Assembly (NCBI RefSeq): GCF_011067135.1
Contig: NZ_JAAMOW010000002.1
Span: 1 to 64,000, forward strand
Direction of reading: 5' to 3'
From: Solimonas terrae
GTDB taxonomy: Bacteria; Pseudomonadota; Gammaproteobacteria; Nevskiales; Nevskiaceae
Length of the DNA stretch: 64,000 nucleotides
The notes under the pieces: model-generated
Databases searched by the model: none
What the model was told of the DNA's origin: nothing
What the model saw: only the letters and a program-made list of their open reading frames with translations
Shown here: positions 46,400-56,057 of the stretch, in pieces
Layout of the letters: each line of letters begins with the position of its first letter
How positions within the stretch are numbered: the stretch's first letter is position 1
Position numbers and translations under genes: made by a program

Positions 46400-48449
46400 A
46401 ATCCGTCGGCCCTTTCCCTTCTTTCTCGCCGTTCTCTGCCTGCTGATCGCGACCTTCGGTTTCGCCCGCGTGGCGGCGGCAGCCGAAAGCCCGAGGGTGC
46501 AGGCGGAGTTGCTGTCGGAAGCATCGACGCTGGCGCCGGGTCCGAATCATTTTGCGGTGCGCCTCAGCCCCATGCCCGGCTGGCACACCTACTGGCAGAA
46601 CCCGGGCGACGCCGGCCAGCCGACGACGCTGGACTGGCGGCTGCCTGCCGGCTTCGTTGCCGGACCGATCGAGTGGCCGGTGCCGCAGGCGATCGTCAGC
46701 GGCGACATTGCCAACATCGGCTACGAGCACCCGACCCTGCATCTGGTAACCATCGACGTACCGGCCACGGCAGCCGGCCGCGACGCGAACCTGCAGGTCG
46801 AAGCGCACTGGCTCGCCTGCGCCGATGCCTGCATCCCGGAGCACGCAACGCTGGCGCTGCAGCGTCCGGTGGCGAACGAGGCCGTCCTCGATCCGCAGCA
46901 GCATGCCGCTTTCGACCAGGCGCGCGCGCAGCTGCCGCGGGCGACGACGGCGCAGATGCAGTACCGGATCGGCGACGGCCAGCTGCGTCTGCGCGTCGAT
47001 CCGGCGCCGGCTGCCTGGCGTGAGGCGCAGCTGCGGCTGTTCACCCGCGAAGGGCAGTGGCTCGATGGCAGCCAGGCGCCGCAGCCGCACTGGGACGGCG
47101 ACGCGCTGGTGCTGACGCAGGCCGTGCGCCCGGATGTCGAGGCGGTCGGCGGCATGCTGGATGGCGTGCTGGTTGTTTCCGGCGCCACCGGCATCGCGGT
47201 GCATGCCGCCCCGGCGCCGGTTGCCGTGCCGTCGTCGGAGACGGGCACGCACTACTGGCTGGCCTTGCTGCTGGCGTTCGGTGGCGGCCTGGTTCTCAAT
47301 CTCATGCCCTGCGTGTTTCCGGTGCTGTCGATCAAGGCGGTCTCGCTGCTGCAGGGCGCCGCCGATCCGGCGCGCCAGCATCGCCAGGCGCTGGTCTATA
47401 CCGCCGGCGTCGTGCTCTCCTGCGTCGCGGTCGCGGTCGCGACCGCGCTGCTGCTGGTGCGTGCCGGCGGCCAGGCGCTGGGCTGGGGCTTTCAGCTGCA
47501 GTCGCCATTCTTCGTCGGCCTGCTCGCCTATCTGATGTTCGTGATGGCGCTGTCGCTGAGCGGCGCGCTGCACATCGGCGGCGGTCTGATGGGCGTCGGA
47601 CAGAATCTCGCCGCACGCGACGGCGAGGTCGGCACCTTCTTCACCGGTGTGCTCGCCGTCATCGTCGCCAGCCCCTGCACGGCGCCGTTCATGGGCACGG
47701 CGCTGGGCTACGCGATGACCCAGTCGTGGCCGCTGGCGCTGAGCGTGTTCGCGATGCTCGGTCTCGGCCTTGCCTCGCCGTTCCTGCTGCTGGCGTGGTC
47801 GCCGCGCGCCGCGCGCCTGCTGCCGCGGCCCGGCGCCTGGATGGACACGTTCAAGCAGGCGATGGCGTTCCCGCTGTATTTCACGGTGGTCTGGCTGCTG
47901 TGGGTGCTCGGCCGGCAGGCCGGCATGGCGGCGGTCGTCGCCGCGCTGTCGGGCCTGGTGCTGCTCGCGTTCTGTGTCTGGTGCCTGCCGCGTGCGCGAT
48001 GGTTGCGGCGCGTCGGCGCGCCGGCGGCGCTGGCCGCTTCGATCGGCCTGATCGCGTGGCCGGCACAGCCGGCGGCGGTGCCGGCGATGCCGGCGGATGC
48101 TGCGTCCGCGGCGGCGCAGTGGCAGCCTTACAGCGCCGCGCACCTTGACGCGCTGCGCCAGCAGGGCCGCACCGTCTTTGTCGATCTCACGGCCGACTGG
48201 TGCATCACCTGCAAGCTCAACGAGCGCGTCGCGCTCGACAGCGCGGCCGCGCGGCAGGCCTATGCCGCGCACGACGTTGCGCTGCTGCGCGGTGACTGGA
48301 CCAGCGCCGACCCGGCGATCACCGCGCTGCTGCAGCGCTTTGGCCGCACCGGCGTACCGCTGTATCTGGTCTTTCCGCCGACGGGCGACGCACATGTGCT
48401 GCCGCAGCTGCTGACGCCGGGTACCGTCGCCGCGGCGTTCGACCCGTAG
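46389..48449 (+). CDS. DsbD/ScsB-like transmembrane thiol-disulfide reductase
   Basis: 686 residues from ATG 46389, overlapping apbE by 11 nt. A signal peptide (about 1-32) is followed by a periplasmic N-terminal domain with PMPGWHTYWQNPGDAGQPTT and its Cys pair in WLACADACIPEHATL. The CcdA-like membrane core has LNLMPCVFPVLSIKAVSLLQ and VIVASPCTAPFMGTALGYAM carrying the electron-relay cysteines. A C-terminal thioredoxin domain has LTADWCITCKLNERVALDS (C605, C608). It passes electrons from cytoplasmic thioredoxin to periplasmic acceptors, plausibly the TlpA-like protein of this operon and the DsbC-like lipoprotein. Confidence 0.93.
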   Translation: MRTEIRRPFPFFLAVLCLLIATFGFARVAAAAESPRVQAELLSEASTLAPGPNHFAVRLSPMPGWHTYWQNPGDAGQPTTLDWRLPAGFVAGPIEWPVPQAIVSGDIANIGYEHPTLHLVTIDVPATAAGRDANLQVEAHWLACADACIPEHATLALQRPVANEAVLDPQQHAAFDQARAQLPRATTAQMQYRIGDGQLRLRVDPAPAAWREAQLRLFTREGQWLDGSQAPQPHWDGDALVLTQAVRPDVEAVGGMLDGVLVVSGATGIAVHAAPAPVAVPSSETGTHYWLALLLAFGGGLVLNLMPCVFPVLSIKAVSLLQGAADPARQHRQALVYTAGVVLSCVAVAVATALLLVRAGGQALGWGFQLQSPFFVGLLAYLMFVMALSLSGALHIGGGLMGVGQNLAARDGEVGTFFTGVLAVIVASPCTAPFMGTALGYAMTQSWPLALSVFAMLGLGLASPFLLLAWSPRAARLLPRPGAWMDTFKQAMAFPLYFTVVWLLWVLGRQAGMAAVVAALSGLVLLAFCVWCLPRARWLRRVGAPAALAASIGLIAWPAQPAAVPAMPADAASAAAQWQPYSAAHLDALRQQGRTVFVDLTADWCITCKLNERVALDSAAARQAYAAHDVALLRGDWTSADPAITALLQRFGRTGVPLYLVFPPTGDAHVLPQLLTPGTVAAAFDP

Positions 48450-48459
48450 GTGCGACGAC

Positions 48460-50520
48460 TCAGCTGGCGCTGACGAGCGCCTGCTCGCGCAGCTTGCGAA
48501 TCTGGTCGCGCAGCTTCGCGGCGGCCTCGAACTCCAGGTTCATCGCGTGCTGCTTCATGTCTTTTTCGAGCTTGTTGATCTTCTTCTGCATCTCCGCCGG
48601 TGACAGTACGTCGTAGCGGGCTTTCACCTCGGCGGCCTTCAGCGCGGCGCCGACCTGATAATCCTCGTAGCCGTAGCGCATGACGTCGGCGATGCGCTTC
48701 TGCACGCCCTTCGGCGTGATGCCGTGTGCGGCGTTGTACGCGATCTGCTTGCTGCGTCGGCGATCGGTTTCGCCGAGTGCGCGCTTCATCGAGTCGGTCT
48801 CGCGATCGGCGTAGAGAATCGCCTTGCCGTTGAGATTGCGCGCCGCGCGACCGATGGTCTGGATCAACGAGCGTTCGGAGCGCAGGAAGCCCTCTTTGTC
48901 GGCATCGAGGATCGCGACCAGCGAAACCTCCGGAATGTCGAGGCCCTCGCGCAGCAGATTGATGCCGATCAGCACGTCGAACAGACCGAGGCGCAGGTCG
49001 CGGATGATCTCGGCACGTTCGACGGTATCGACGTCCGAGTGCATGTAACGGACCCTGGCGCCGTTCTCGTGCAGATAATCGGTCAGGTCCTCGGCCATGC
49101 GCTTGGTCAGCACGGTCACCAGCACGCGCTCCTTCTGCTCGGCACGCAGGCGGATCTCGCCGAGCAGGTCGTCGACCTGACTCGACGCCGGGCGGATCTC
49201 GGTCGGTGGGTCGATCAGGCCGGTTGGCCGCACCACCTGTTCGGCGATCGCGCCGCTCGAATGATCAAGCTCGTACGGTCCCGGCGTGGCCGAGACGTAG
49301 ATCGTCTGCGGGCAGATGCGCTCGAACTCGTCGAAGCGCAGCGGCCGGTTGTCGAGCGCACTCGGCAGTCGGAAACCGTATTCGACGAGCGTTTCCTTGC
49401 GTGAGCGGTCGCCCTTGTACATCGCGCCGATCTGCGGAACGGTGACGTGCGATTCGTCGAGCACGACGATCGCGTCCGGCGGCAGGTAATCGAACAGACA
49501 CGGTGGCGGCTCGCCCGGATTGCGGCCCGAAAGATAGCGCGAGTAGTTCTCGATGCCGTTGCAGTAGCCGATCTCGCGAATCATCTCCAGATCGAACTGC
49601 GTGCGCTGTTCGATGCGCTGTGCTTCCAGCAGCTTGTTCTGCAGGCGCAGCAGCTTGATGCGCTCGTGCAGTTCGTCGCGGATCGCGTCGAACATGCCGA
49701 CGATCTTCTCGCGCGGCGTGACGTAGTGCGACTTCGGGAAGATCGTCACGCGCGGCAGCTTGCGCTTGAGCTCGCCGGTCAGCGGATCGAACTCGGAAAT
49801 CGAATCGATCTCGTCGTCGAACAGTTCGACACGGATGGCCGCCGCGTCGTTCTCCGCCGGATGGATATCGATGACATCACCGCGCACGCGGTAGGTGCCG
49901 CGTTCGAGCGTGACCTCGTTGCGCACGTACTGCATCGACGTCAGCTGGCGGATCAGCTCGCGTTGCGGCAGGCGCTCGCCCTTGATCAGATGCAGCACCA
50001 TCTGGAAGTACTGCTCCGGATCGCCGAGGCCGTAGATCGCCGACACCGACGCGACGATGATCGCGTCGCGACGCGTCATCAGCGCCTTGGTTGCCGACAG
50101 GCGCATCTGCTCGATGTGCTCGTTGATCGAGCTGTCCTTCTCGATGAAGGTGTCCGTGCTCGGCACATAGGCTTCCGGCTGGTAGTAGTCGTAGTACGAG
50201 ACGAAGTACTCGACCGCATTGTTCGGAAAGAACTCGCGGAACTCGCCGTACAGCTGCGCCGCCAGCGTCTTGTTCGGCGCCATGATCAGCGCCGGCCGCT
50301 GCAGCTGCTGGATGACGTTGGCGATCGTGAAGGTCTTGCCGGAGCCGGTGACGCCGAGCAGCGTCTGGTGGGCAAGGCCGTCGCGCAGGTTTTCGGCGAG
50401 CGTGGCGATCGCCGTCGGCTGATCACCGGCCGGCGACCATTCGGCCTTCATCTGGAACAGACCGGCGTCGCGCTCCTTGAGCCGGCGGTCTTTCAGCGCG
50501 TCGCGGGGGGCTTCCTGCAT
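48460..50520 (-). CDS. uvrB: Excinuclease ABC subunit B
   Basis: 686 residues. Walker A GVTGSGKT is at 56-63, the beta-hairpin [20 protein letters not shown] follows at about 110-130, helicase motif [20 protein letters not shown] lies in the middle, and [20 protein letters not shown] and [18 protein letters not shown] near 520-560. The C-terminal UVR domain ([20 protein letters not shown]) binds UvrC. UvrB verifies damage in nucleotide-excision repair. A roughly 20-residue extension precedes the usual start, but Phe22 aligns with the Phe at the beginning of relatives, so the 50520 start is kept. No SOS box identified. Confidence 0.97.
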   Translation of the reverse strand: MQEAPRDALKDRRLKERDAGLFQMKAEWSPAGDQPTAIATLAENLRDGLAHQTLLGVTGSGKTFTIANVIQQLQRPALIMAPNKTLAAQLYGEFREFFPNNAVEYFVSYYDYYQPEAYVPSTDTFIEKDSSINEHIEQMRLSATKALMTRRDAIIVASVSAIYGLGDPEQYFQMVLHLIKGERLPQRELIRQLTSMQYVRNEVTLERGTYRVRGDVIDIHPAENDAAAIRVELFDDEIDSISEFDPLTGELKRKLPRVTIFPKSHYVTPREKIVGMFDAIRDELHERIKLLRLQNKLLEAQRIEQRTQFDLEMIREIGYCNGIENYSRYLSGRNPGEPPPCLFDYLPPDAIVVLDESHVTVPQIGAMYKGDRSRKETLVEYGFRLPSALDNRPLRFDEFERICPQTIYVSATPGPYELDHSSGAIAEQVVRPTGLIDPPTEIRPASSQVDDLLGEIRLRAEQKERVLVTVLTKRMAEDLTDYLHENGARVRYMHSDVDTVERAEIIRDLRLGLFDVLIGINLLREGLDIPEVSLVAILDADKEGFLRSERSLIQTIGRAARNLNGKAILYADRETDSMKRALGETDRRRSKQIAYNAAHGITPKGVQKRIADVMRYGYEDYQVGAALKAAEVKARYDVLSPAEMQKKINKLEKDMKQHAMNLEFEAAAKLRDQIRKLREQALVSAS

Positions 50521-50633
50521 GGCAAGAATCTGGGGCCGGTGGGTCCGGTATCAAAGGGGGCGGCATAGAGTACTGCAGGGTCGGGATCATCGCTGTCGGC
50601 CGACGAACGTCACCCCTGTCGGGGTCGGAGGGG

Positions 50634-50660
50634 TCAAGTTTTTCGCTCGTCGGCCAATAA
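50634..50660 (+). promoter_or_regulatory. Sigma-28 (FliA) promoter of motAB
   Basis: TCAAGTTT (50634-50641), an 11-nt spacer, then GCCAATAA (50653-50660). This matches the sigma-28 consensus TAAAGTTT-N11-GCCGATAA at 14 of 16 positions with exact spacing, about 50 nt before the motA start on the correct strand. Confidence 0.85.
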
Positions 50661-50711
50661 AGGGGAGATGCGGCCGCCTGGCGTCGCAGTGCCTTCCAGA
50701 CGGATTTCGAC

Positions 50712-51566
50712 ATGCTGCCGATCATCGGCTCCCTACTCGTCCTGCTCAGCGTGATCGGCGGCTTCATGGCCTCGAAGGGCCATCTCGGCGCACTGTGGCA
50801 GCCGTTCGAACTGCTCATCATCGGCGGGTCGGCGCTCGGCGCCTACCTCGCGTCGAATTCGATGGGCGTCGTCAAGGAAACCTTCAGGAGCTGTCTCTCG
50901 ATCCTCAAGGGCCCCAAATACGGCAAGCCGCAGTATCTGGCGATCCTGTCGCTGCTCTACGACGTGCTCAGCAAGATCCGCAAGTCCGGCGTGATGTCGC
51001 TTGAGGACGACGTCGATAATCCGTCAGGCAGCGAACTGTTCGCGAAATACCCGGAAATGCTGGCCGACCATCACCTGCTGGAGTTCATGACCGACTGCCT
51101 GCGCCTGATGATCGGCGGCAACATCAACCCGCACGAGCTCGAGCCGCTGCTGGAACTCGAACTGGAAACCCATCATCACGAGGCGCTGGCGCCGGCGCAC
51201 GCCTTGCAGAAGGCCGCCGACGGCCTGCCGGGCTTCGGCATCGTCGCCGCGGTTCTCGGCATCGTCATCACCATGGGCTCGCTCGACGGTCCGGTCAACG
51301 AGATCGGTCACCATGTGGCGGCGGCGCTGGTCGGCACCTTTCTCGGCATCCTGCTGGCATACGGCTTCATCGGGCCGCTGGCGGCAGCGATCGAGGGGCG
51401 GGTGATCGAAGACAGCCGCGCGTTCGAATGCGTGAAGGCGGGACTGCTGGCCAGCCTGCGCGGCTACAACCCGATCGTCGCGATCGAGTTCGCACGCAAG
51501 TCGCTGAACGCGCGCATGCGGCCGCCGTTTGCCGAACTCGAGAGTCACTTGAAAGGCAGCCGGTGA
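50712..51566 (+). CDS. motA: Flagellar motor stator protein MotA
   Basis: 284 residues with four hydrophobic helices (about 3-20, 32-50, 170-190, 200-222). The cytoplasmic loop carries the conserved charged helix. The segment ADGLPGFGIVAAVLGIVITM holds the family Pro and Gly residues of the proton channel, and HHVAAALVGTFLGILLAYGF the last helix. With MotB it forms the proton-driven stator. It sits behind a sigma-28 promoter and 6 nt before motB. Confidence 0.96.
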   Translation: MLPIIGSLLVLLSVIGGFMASKGHLGALWQPFELLIIGGSALGAYLASNSMGVVKETFRSCLSILKGPKYGKPQYLAILSLLYDVLSKIRKSGVMSLEDDVDNPSGSELFAKYPEMLADHHLLEFMTDCLRLMIGGNINPHELEPLLELELETHHHEALAPAHALQKAADGLPGFGIVAAVLGIVITMGSLDGPVNEIGHHVAAALVGTFLGILLAYGFIGPLAAAIEGRVIEDSRAFECVKAGLLASLRGYNPIVAIEFARKSLNARMRPPFAELESHLKGSR

Positions 51567-51572
51567 TCCGCC

Positions 51573-52571
51573 GTGGCCGGTGACAGCGCCGAAATCATCA
51601 TCCGCCGCATCAAGAAGGTCGCCGCCGCCGGCCATCACGGCGGCGCCTGGAAGGTGGCGTATGCCGATTTCGTGACGGCGATGATGGCGTTTTTCATGGT
51701 CATGTGGATCGTCGGCATCAGCGACAAGCAGCAACGCGCGGCGATCTCGGACTACTTCAACAATCCCAGTGCGACGGTCGGCGAGGCGCAGAAACCGGCG
51801 CCGGGCGCGAACGGGCCGGGCGGCTCCGCCGATTCGGTGATCGACCTCAACGGCACGATGAATCGGCCGAAACCGGACGAGGCGCGCGAACCGCGCACGC
51901 CGGCGATGCCGAAGGACATCGAGAAGGCCGCGCGCGCGATCGACCGCCAACGCCTCGAAGCCCTGCGCCAGGATCTGCTGGAGGCGATCCGCAACAGCCA
52001 GACGCTGCAGCCGTTCAAGGACCAGCTGCTGCTCGATCTGACGAAGGAAGGTCTGCGCATCCAGATCGTCGACCAGCAGAATCGGCCGATGTTCGATCTC
52101 GGCGGCGCCACGCTCAAGCCCTACACGACGGTGATCCTCGCCGAGCTGGCCAAGTTCATCGACACGGTGCCGAACCACATCAGCATTTCCGGGCACACCG
52201 ATGTCACGCAATACGGCAACGCCGCCGGCTACACGAACTGGGAGCTGTCGACCGATCGTGCCAATGCGGCGCGACGTGCGCTGATCGCCGGCGGCATGTC
52301 CGAAGACAAGATCGATCGCATCGTCGGCCTGGCTTCGACGGTGCTGTTCGACAAGGCGCACCCGGACGATCCGACCAACCGCCGCATCAGCATCGTGGTC
52401 ATGAATCGCGACACCGACGGCAAGGAAACGGACGACGCGGGCGATGCCGCCGCGCAGGGCGTTGCCGTACCGGAAAACGGCGTGGTCGCAGCGACCGCAG
52501 ACGGCGGCACGGCCATCATCGGCGCCGGCCTGCCATCGCCGGCAGCGGCGCTGCCGAAAGCCGCGCCCTGA
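51573..52571 (+). CDS. motB: Flagellar motor stator protein MotB
   Basis: 332 residues from GTG 51573. The single membrane helix (about 28-47) reads AYADFVTAMMAFFMVMWIVG and contains the proton-binding D32, the same position as in E. coli MotB. A plug/linker follows, then an OmpA-like peptidoglycan-binding domain at about 150-285 (ISGHTDVTQYGNAAGYTNWE, LSTDRANAARRALIAGGMSE, PDDPTNRRISIVVMN). The Ala/Gly-rich tail is low-complexity. It anchors the stator to the cell wall. Confidence 0.96.
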   Translation: MAGDSAEIIIRRIKKVAAAGHHGGAWKVAYADFVTAMMAFFMVMWIVGISDKQQRAAISDYFNNPSATVGEAQKPAPGANGPGGSADSVIDLNGTMNRPKPDEAREPRTPAMPKDIEKAARAIDRQRLEALRQDLLEAIRNSQTLQPFKDQLLLDLTKEGLRIQIVDQQNRPMFDLGGATLKPYTTVILAELAKFIDTVPNHISISGHTDVTQYGNAAGYTNWELSTDRANAARRALIAGGMSEDKIDRIVGLASTVLFDKAHPDDPTNRRISIVVMNRDTDGKETDDAGDAAAQGVAVPENGVVAATADGGTAIIGAGLPSPAAALPKAAP

Positions 52572-52580
52572 ACGTGGCGA

Positions 52581-54461
52581 TCAGGCGTCGCGCAGGCTTT
52601 CCAGCGACTCCCAGCGCGCGTAGGCGGTGGCCAGGGTCTGCTCGATCGCGCTGAGGGCTTTCTGCGTTTCGACCGCCTTGCCCGGATCGCTCGCATACAG
52701 CGTGGCCAGCTTCAGTCCCAGCGCTTCCTGCTCGGCTTCCAGCTTCTCGATCTTGCCGGGCAGCTCGGCCAGCTCGCGCTTCTGCTTGCTGTCGAGCGGC
52801 GACTTCGACGCCGGTGCCGTGGCGACGACGGGCACGGCCGCCGGTTTCGGCTTGGTGCCCGCTGCCGGTCTGGCCGTGGCCACGGGGCGCTGGCGCAGCC
52901 AGTCGTCGTAGCCACCGATGTATTCGCCGATGCGGCCGTCGCCCTCGAAGGCCAGTGTGCGCATGACGACGTTGTTGAGGAATGCACGATCGTGCGACAC
53001 CACCAGCACGGTGCCGGCAAAATCGACGATCAGTTCTTCGAGCAGATCGAGCGTCTCGACATCCAGATCGTTGGTCGGTTCGTCGAGCACCAGTAGATTC
53101 GCCGGCTGCGAGAACAGCTGCGCGAGCAGCAGGCGCGAGCGCTCCCCGCCGGACAGCACATGCGTGGGGCTGCGCGCGCGGTCCGGTGTGAACAGGAATT
53201 CCTGCAGGTAGCTCATGACGTGCTTGCGCGCGCCGCCGAGCTCCACGTATTCCTTGCCGCCGGCAATGTTTTCCCAGACGGTCTTCCTTTCGTCGAGCGT
53301 CGAGCGCAGCTGATCGAACCAGGCGATTTCGAGATTGCTGCCGGTGCGCACCTCGCCGCTGTCCGCGTGCAACTGGCCGAGCAGCAGACGCAGCAACGTG
53401 GTCTTGCCGACGCCGTTCGGACCGATGATGCCGATCTTGTCGCCGCGCAGCACCGTGGTCGAAAAATTCCGCGCGATGGTCTTGCCGCCGGCTGCATAAC
53501 TCAGGTTCTTCGCCTCAGCGACCAGCTTGCCGGAGCGTTCCGCGTCCTGCACTGTGAACTGCGCCGTTCCCTGCAGATTGCGGCGCTGCGCGTACTGCTC
53601 GCGCATTTCGTAGAGGCGCTTGACGCGGCCCATGTCGCGCGTGCGGCGCGCCTCGATGCCCTTGCGAATCCAGGCTTCTTCCTGCGCGAGCTTCTTGTCG
53701 AACAGTGCGACTTCCTGCGCCTCAGCGTGCAGGCGTTCCTCGCGACGGCGCAGGTAGTTGTCGTAGTCACCGGGCCAGCTCGTCAGCTGGCCGCGATCGA
53801 GTTCTGCGATGCGCGTTGCCAGGCGCCGCAGGAACGAGCGGTCATGCGTGATGAACAGCAACGCGCCGTCCCAGTCGGCGAGAAAGTTCTCGATCCATGC
53901 GATCGAATCCAGATCGAGGTGATTGGTCGGCTCGTCGAGCAGCAACAGTTCCGGTTCCAGCGCCAGCGCGCGGCCGAGCAGGGCGCGGCGCTTGAGGCCG
54001 CCGGACAGGGCGTTGAAATCGGTATCGGCGGGCAGATCCAGCTTGGCGACCAGTGCATCGATGCGGGCGTCGAGCGCCCAGCCGTTCTGCGTGTCGAGAA
54101 TCTGCTGCAGGCTGCCGAGCCGGTCGAGGTCGTCCGGATTCTCGTGCAACAGGTGGTGGTACTCGGCGAGCGCCGCGCCGACCTTGCCGCCGCCGCTGGC
54201 GATCACCTCGCGCACCGTGCCGGACAGGCCCTTGGGCACGTCCTGCGGCATTTCCGCGATGCGCAGCCCCTGGCTGCGCATGACGTCGCCGTCGTCGGCC
54301 TGCTGCTGGCCGGTGACAATCCGCATCAGCGTCGATTTGCCTTCGCCGTTGCGACCCAGCAGACAGACGCGTTCGCCGCGCTCGATCGCGAAATTGACGC
54401 CGTCGAGCAGCGGCGGACCGCCGAAACGCAGGCTGATGTTCTTGAGCGCGAGGAGCGTCAT
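52581..54461 (-). CDS. uup: ABC-F ATPase Uup
   Basis: 626 residues with two ABC domains in one chain and no membrane segments. Domain 1 has Walker A GRNGEGKST near 36-44, FNALSGGLKRRALLGRAL and LLLDEPTNHLDLDSIAW. Domain 2 has GPNGVGKTT, HVLSGGERSRLLLAQLF and LLVLDEPTNDLDVETLDLLE. The C-terminal coiled coil (ELAELPGKIEKLEAEQEALG) is the DNA/nucleic-acid-binding tail typical of Uup. ABC-F proteins act on the ribosome; Uup also affects transposon excision and fork repair in E. coli. It is divergent from aspC. Confidence 0.95.
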   Translation of the reverse strand: MTLLALKNISLRFGGPPLLDGVNFAIERGERVCLLGRNGEGKSTLMRIVTGQQQADDGDVMRSQGLRIAEMPQDVPKGLSGTVREVIASGGGKVGAALAEYHHLLHENPDDLDRLGSLQQILDTQNGWALDARIDALVAKLDLPADTDFNALSGGLKRRALLGRALALEPELLLLDEPTNHLDLDSIAWIENFLADWDGALLFITHDRSFLRRLATRIAELDRGQLTSWPGDYDNYLRRREERLHAEAQEVALFDKKLAQEEAWIRKGIEARRTRDMGRVKRLYEMREQYAQRRNLQGTAQFTVQDAERSGKLVAEAKNLSYAAGGKTIARNFSTTVLRGDKIGIIGPNGVGKTTLLRLLLGQLHADSGEVRTGSNLEIAWFDQLRSTLDERKTVWENIAGGKEYVELGGARKHVMSYLQEFLFTPDRARSPTHVLSGGERSRLLLAQLFSQPANLLVLDEPTNDLDVETLDLLEELIVDFAGTVLVVSHDRAFLNNVVMRTLAFEGDGRIGEYIGGYDDWLRQRPVATARPAAGTKPKPAAVPVVATAPASKSPLDSKQKRELAELPGKIEKLEAEQEALGLKLATLYASDPGKAVETQKALSAIEQTLATAYARWESLESLRDA

Positions 54462-54599
54462 GCGGGAAAGCCGTGAAAACGGGCCGCGATTCTAGCGATT
54501 TTGCGTGATGCATCGCGGTTTCGGTGGGCGCGGCTGGGGGTTTCCAGTATCATCCTGCGCCGCGTTTTCAGCCGTTTCAGCGGCACTCAAGACCGGAGC

Positions 54600-55790
54600 A
54601 TGATCACCGTGGAACTGTCACTTGCGCAGCGTGTCGGCCGCATCAAGCCGTCGCCGACGCTCGCCGTCACCGCCAAGGCCGCCGAACTCAAGGCGCAGGG
54701 CAAGGATGTCTACTCGCTCTCCGCGGGCGAGCCGGATTTCGATACGCCGCAGCACATCAAGGATGCGGCCATCGATGCGATCAAGCGTGGCGTGACCAAG
54801 TACACGGCGGTCGGCGGCACGCCGGCTCTGAAGAAGGCGATCATCACCAAGATGCAGCGCGACAACGCGCTGGACTACAAGCCGAACCAGATCGTCGCCG
54901 GCACCGGCGGCAAGCAGGTCTGCTACAACCTTTGCCAGGCGCTGCTGAACGCGACCGACGAAGTCCTGATTCCGGCGCCGTTCTGGGTCTCATATCCGGA
55001 CATGGTGCTGCTCGCCGACGCCACGCCGGTGTTCATGTACACGACCGACGCGACCCGCTTCAAGATCACGCCCGAGCAGCTGGAACGGGCGATCACGCCG
55101 CGCACCCGCATGCTGTGGCTGAACTCGCCGTCGAACCCGTCGGGCATGGCCTATTCGAAGGCCGAGTTGACCGCACTCGGCGAGGTGCTGCGCAAGCATC
55201 CGCAGATCGTCATCGCCACCGACGACATGTACGAGAAGATCCTGTGGACCGCGGAGCCGTACAGCAACATCATCAATGCCTGTCCGGATCTGTATGACCG
55301 CACGGTGATCATCCATGCCGTGTCGAAAACCTATTCGATGACCGGCTGGCGTCTGGGCTGGGCGGCGGGTCCGGCCAGGCTGATCACTGCGATGGCGGAC
55401 ATCCAGTCGCAGCAGACCTCGAACCCGAACTCGATCGCGCAGGTCGCGGCCGAAGCGGCGCTGCTCGGCGATCAGGGCTGCGTCACGGAGATGGTGACGG
55501 CGTTCAAGCGTCGTCACGATCAGCTGGTCGCCGACCTCAACACGATTCCCGGCGTGAAGTGTCTGCCGGTGGACGGCACGTTCTACGCGTTCCCGAATGT
55601 CGACGGTCTGATGACGAAGCTCGGCGCCAGGGATGATCTGGAGCTGTCGGAAATCCTGCTGCAGAAGGCGCTGGTTGCGGTCGTGCCGGGTTCGGCCTTC
55701 GGCGCGCCGGGTCATATCCGCCTGTCGTTCGCGACCAGCGACAAGGTCCTGCAAGGCAGCGTCGAGCGGATCAAGGCGCTGCTCGCCTGA
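54600..55790 (+). CDS. aspC: Aspartate aminotransferase (class I, subgroup Ib)
   Basis: 396 residues from ATG 54600 with GGAG just upstream. RIKPSPTLAVTAKAAELKAQ is the typical start of the Ib aspartate/prephenate aminotransferases. The substrate and PLP motifs are SLSAGEPDFDTPQHIKDAA, LNSPSNPSGMAYSKAEL, DDMYEKILW, and the Schiff-base lysine K243 in HAVSKTYSMTGWRLGWAAGP. It transfers the amino group between aspartate and 2-oxoglutarate in the cytoplasm. Monocistronic, followed by a strong terminator. Confidence 0.94.
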   Translation: MITVELSLAQRVGRIKPSPTLAVTAKAAELKAQGKDVYSLSAGEPDFDTPQHIKDAAIDAIKRGVTKYTAVGGTPALKKAIITKMQRDNALDYKPNQIVAGTGGKQVCYNLCQALLNATDEVLIPAPFWVSYPDMVLLADATPVFMYTTDATRFKITPEQLERAITPRTRMLWLNSPSNPSGMAYSKAELTALGEVLRKHPQIVIATDDMYEKILWTAEPYSNIINACPDLYDRTVIIHAVSKTYSMTGWRLGWAAGPARLITAMADIQSQQTSNPNSIAQVAAEAALLGDQGCVTEMVTAFKRRHDQLVADLNTIPGVKCLPVDGTFYAFPNVDGLMTKLGARDDLELSEILLQKALVAVVPGSAFGAPGHIRLSFATSDKVLQGSVERIKALLA

Positions 55791-55806
55791 GTCTCCGCCG
55801 TGGTGA

Positions 55807-55834
55807 AAAGGCCTCCGCAAGCCCGGAGGCCTTT
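55807..55834. terminator. Bidirectional terminator after aspC
   Basis: An 11-bp stem (55807-55817 with 55824-55834) with a 6-nt loop, flanked by A and T runs. It begins 17 nt after the aspC stop. Confidence 0.85.
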
Positions 55835-55905
55835 CCATTTGCACCGCAGCGGCCAAAAACATTGCATCGCTGCGACCGCCTGACTAGAATTCGCACCCCT
55901 GCCGT

Positions 55906-55981
<76 letters not shown>

Positions 55982-56057
55982 CCTGATTCGACCGATAGCC
56001 GCCTCCGGGCGGCTATCGTGTTTCCGGGCTGCGGTTTTCCGTGCTGGACCTGCGCGC

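Noticed and set aside
46269-48395. A 708-codon minus-strand frame opposite the DsbD-like gene
   Set aside because: Low-complexity Arg/Gln/His-rich translation; DsbD motifs are on the plus strand.
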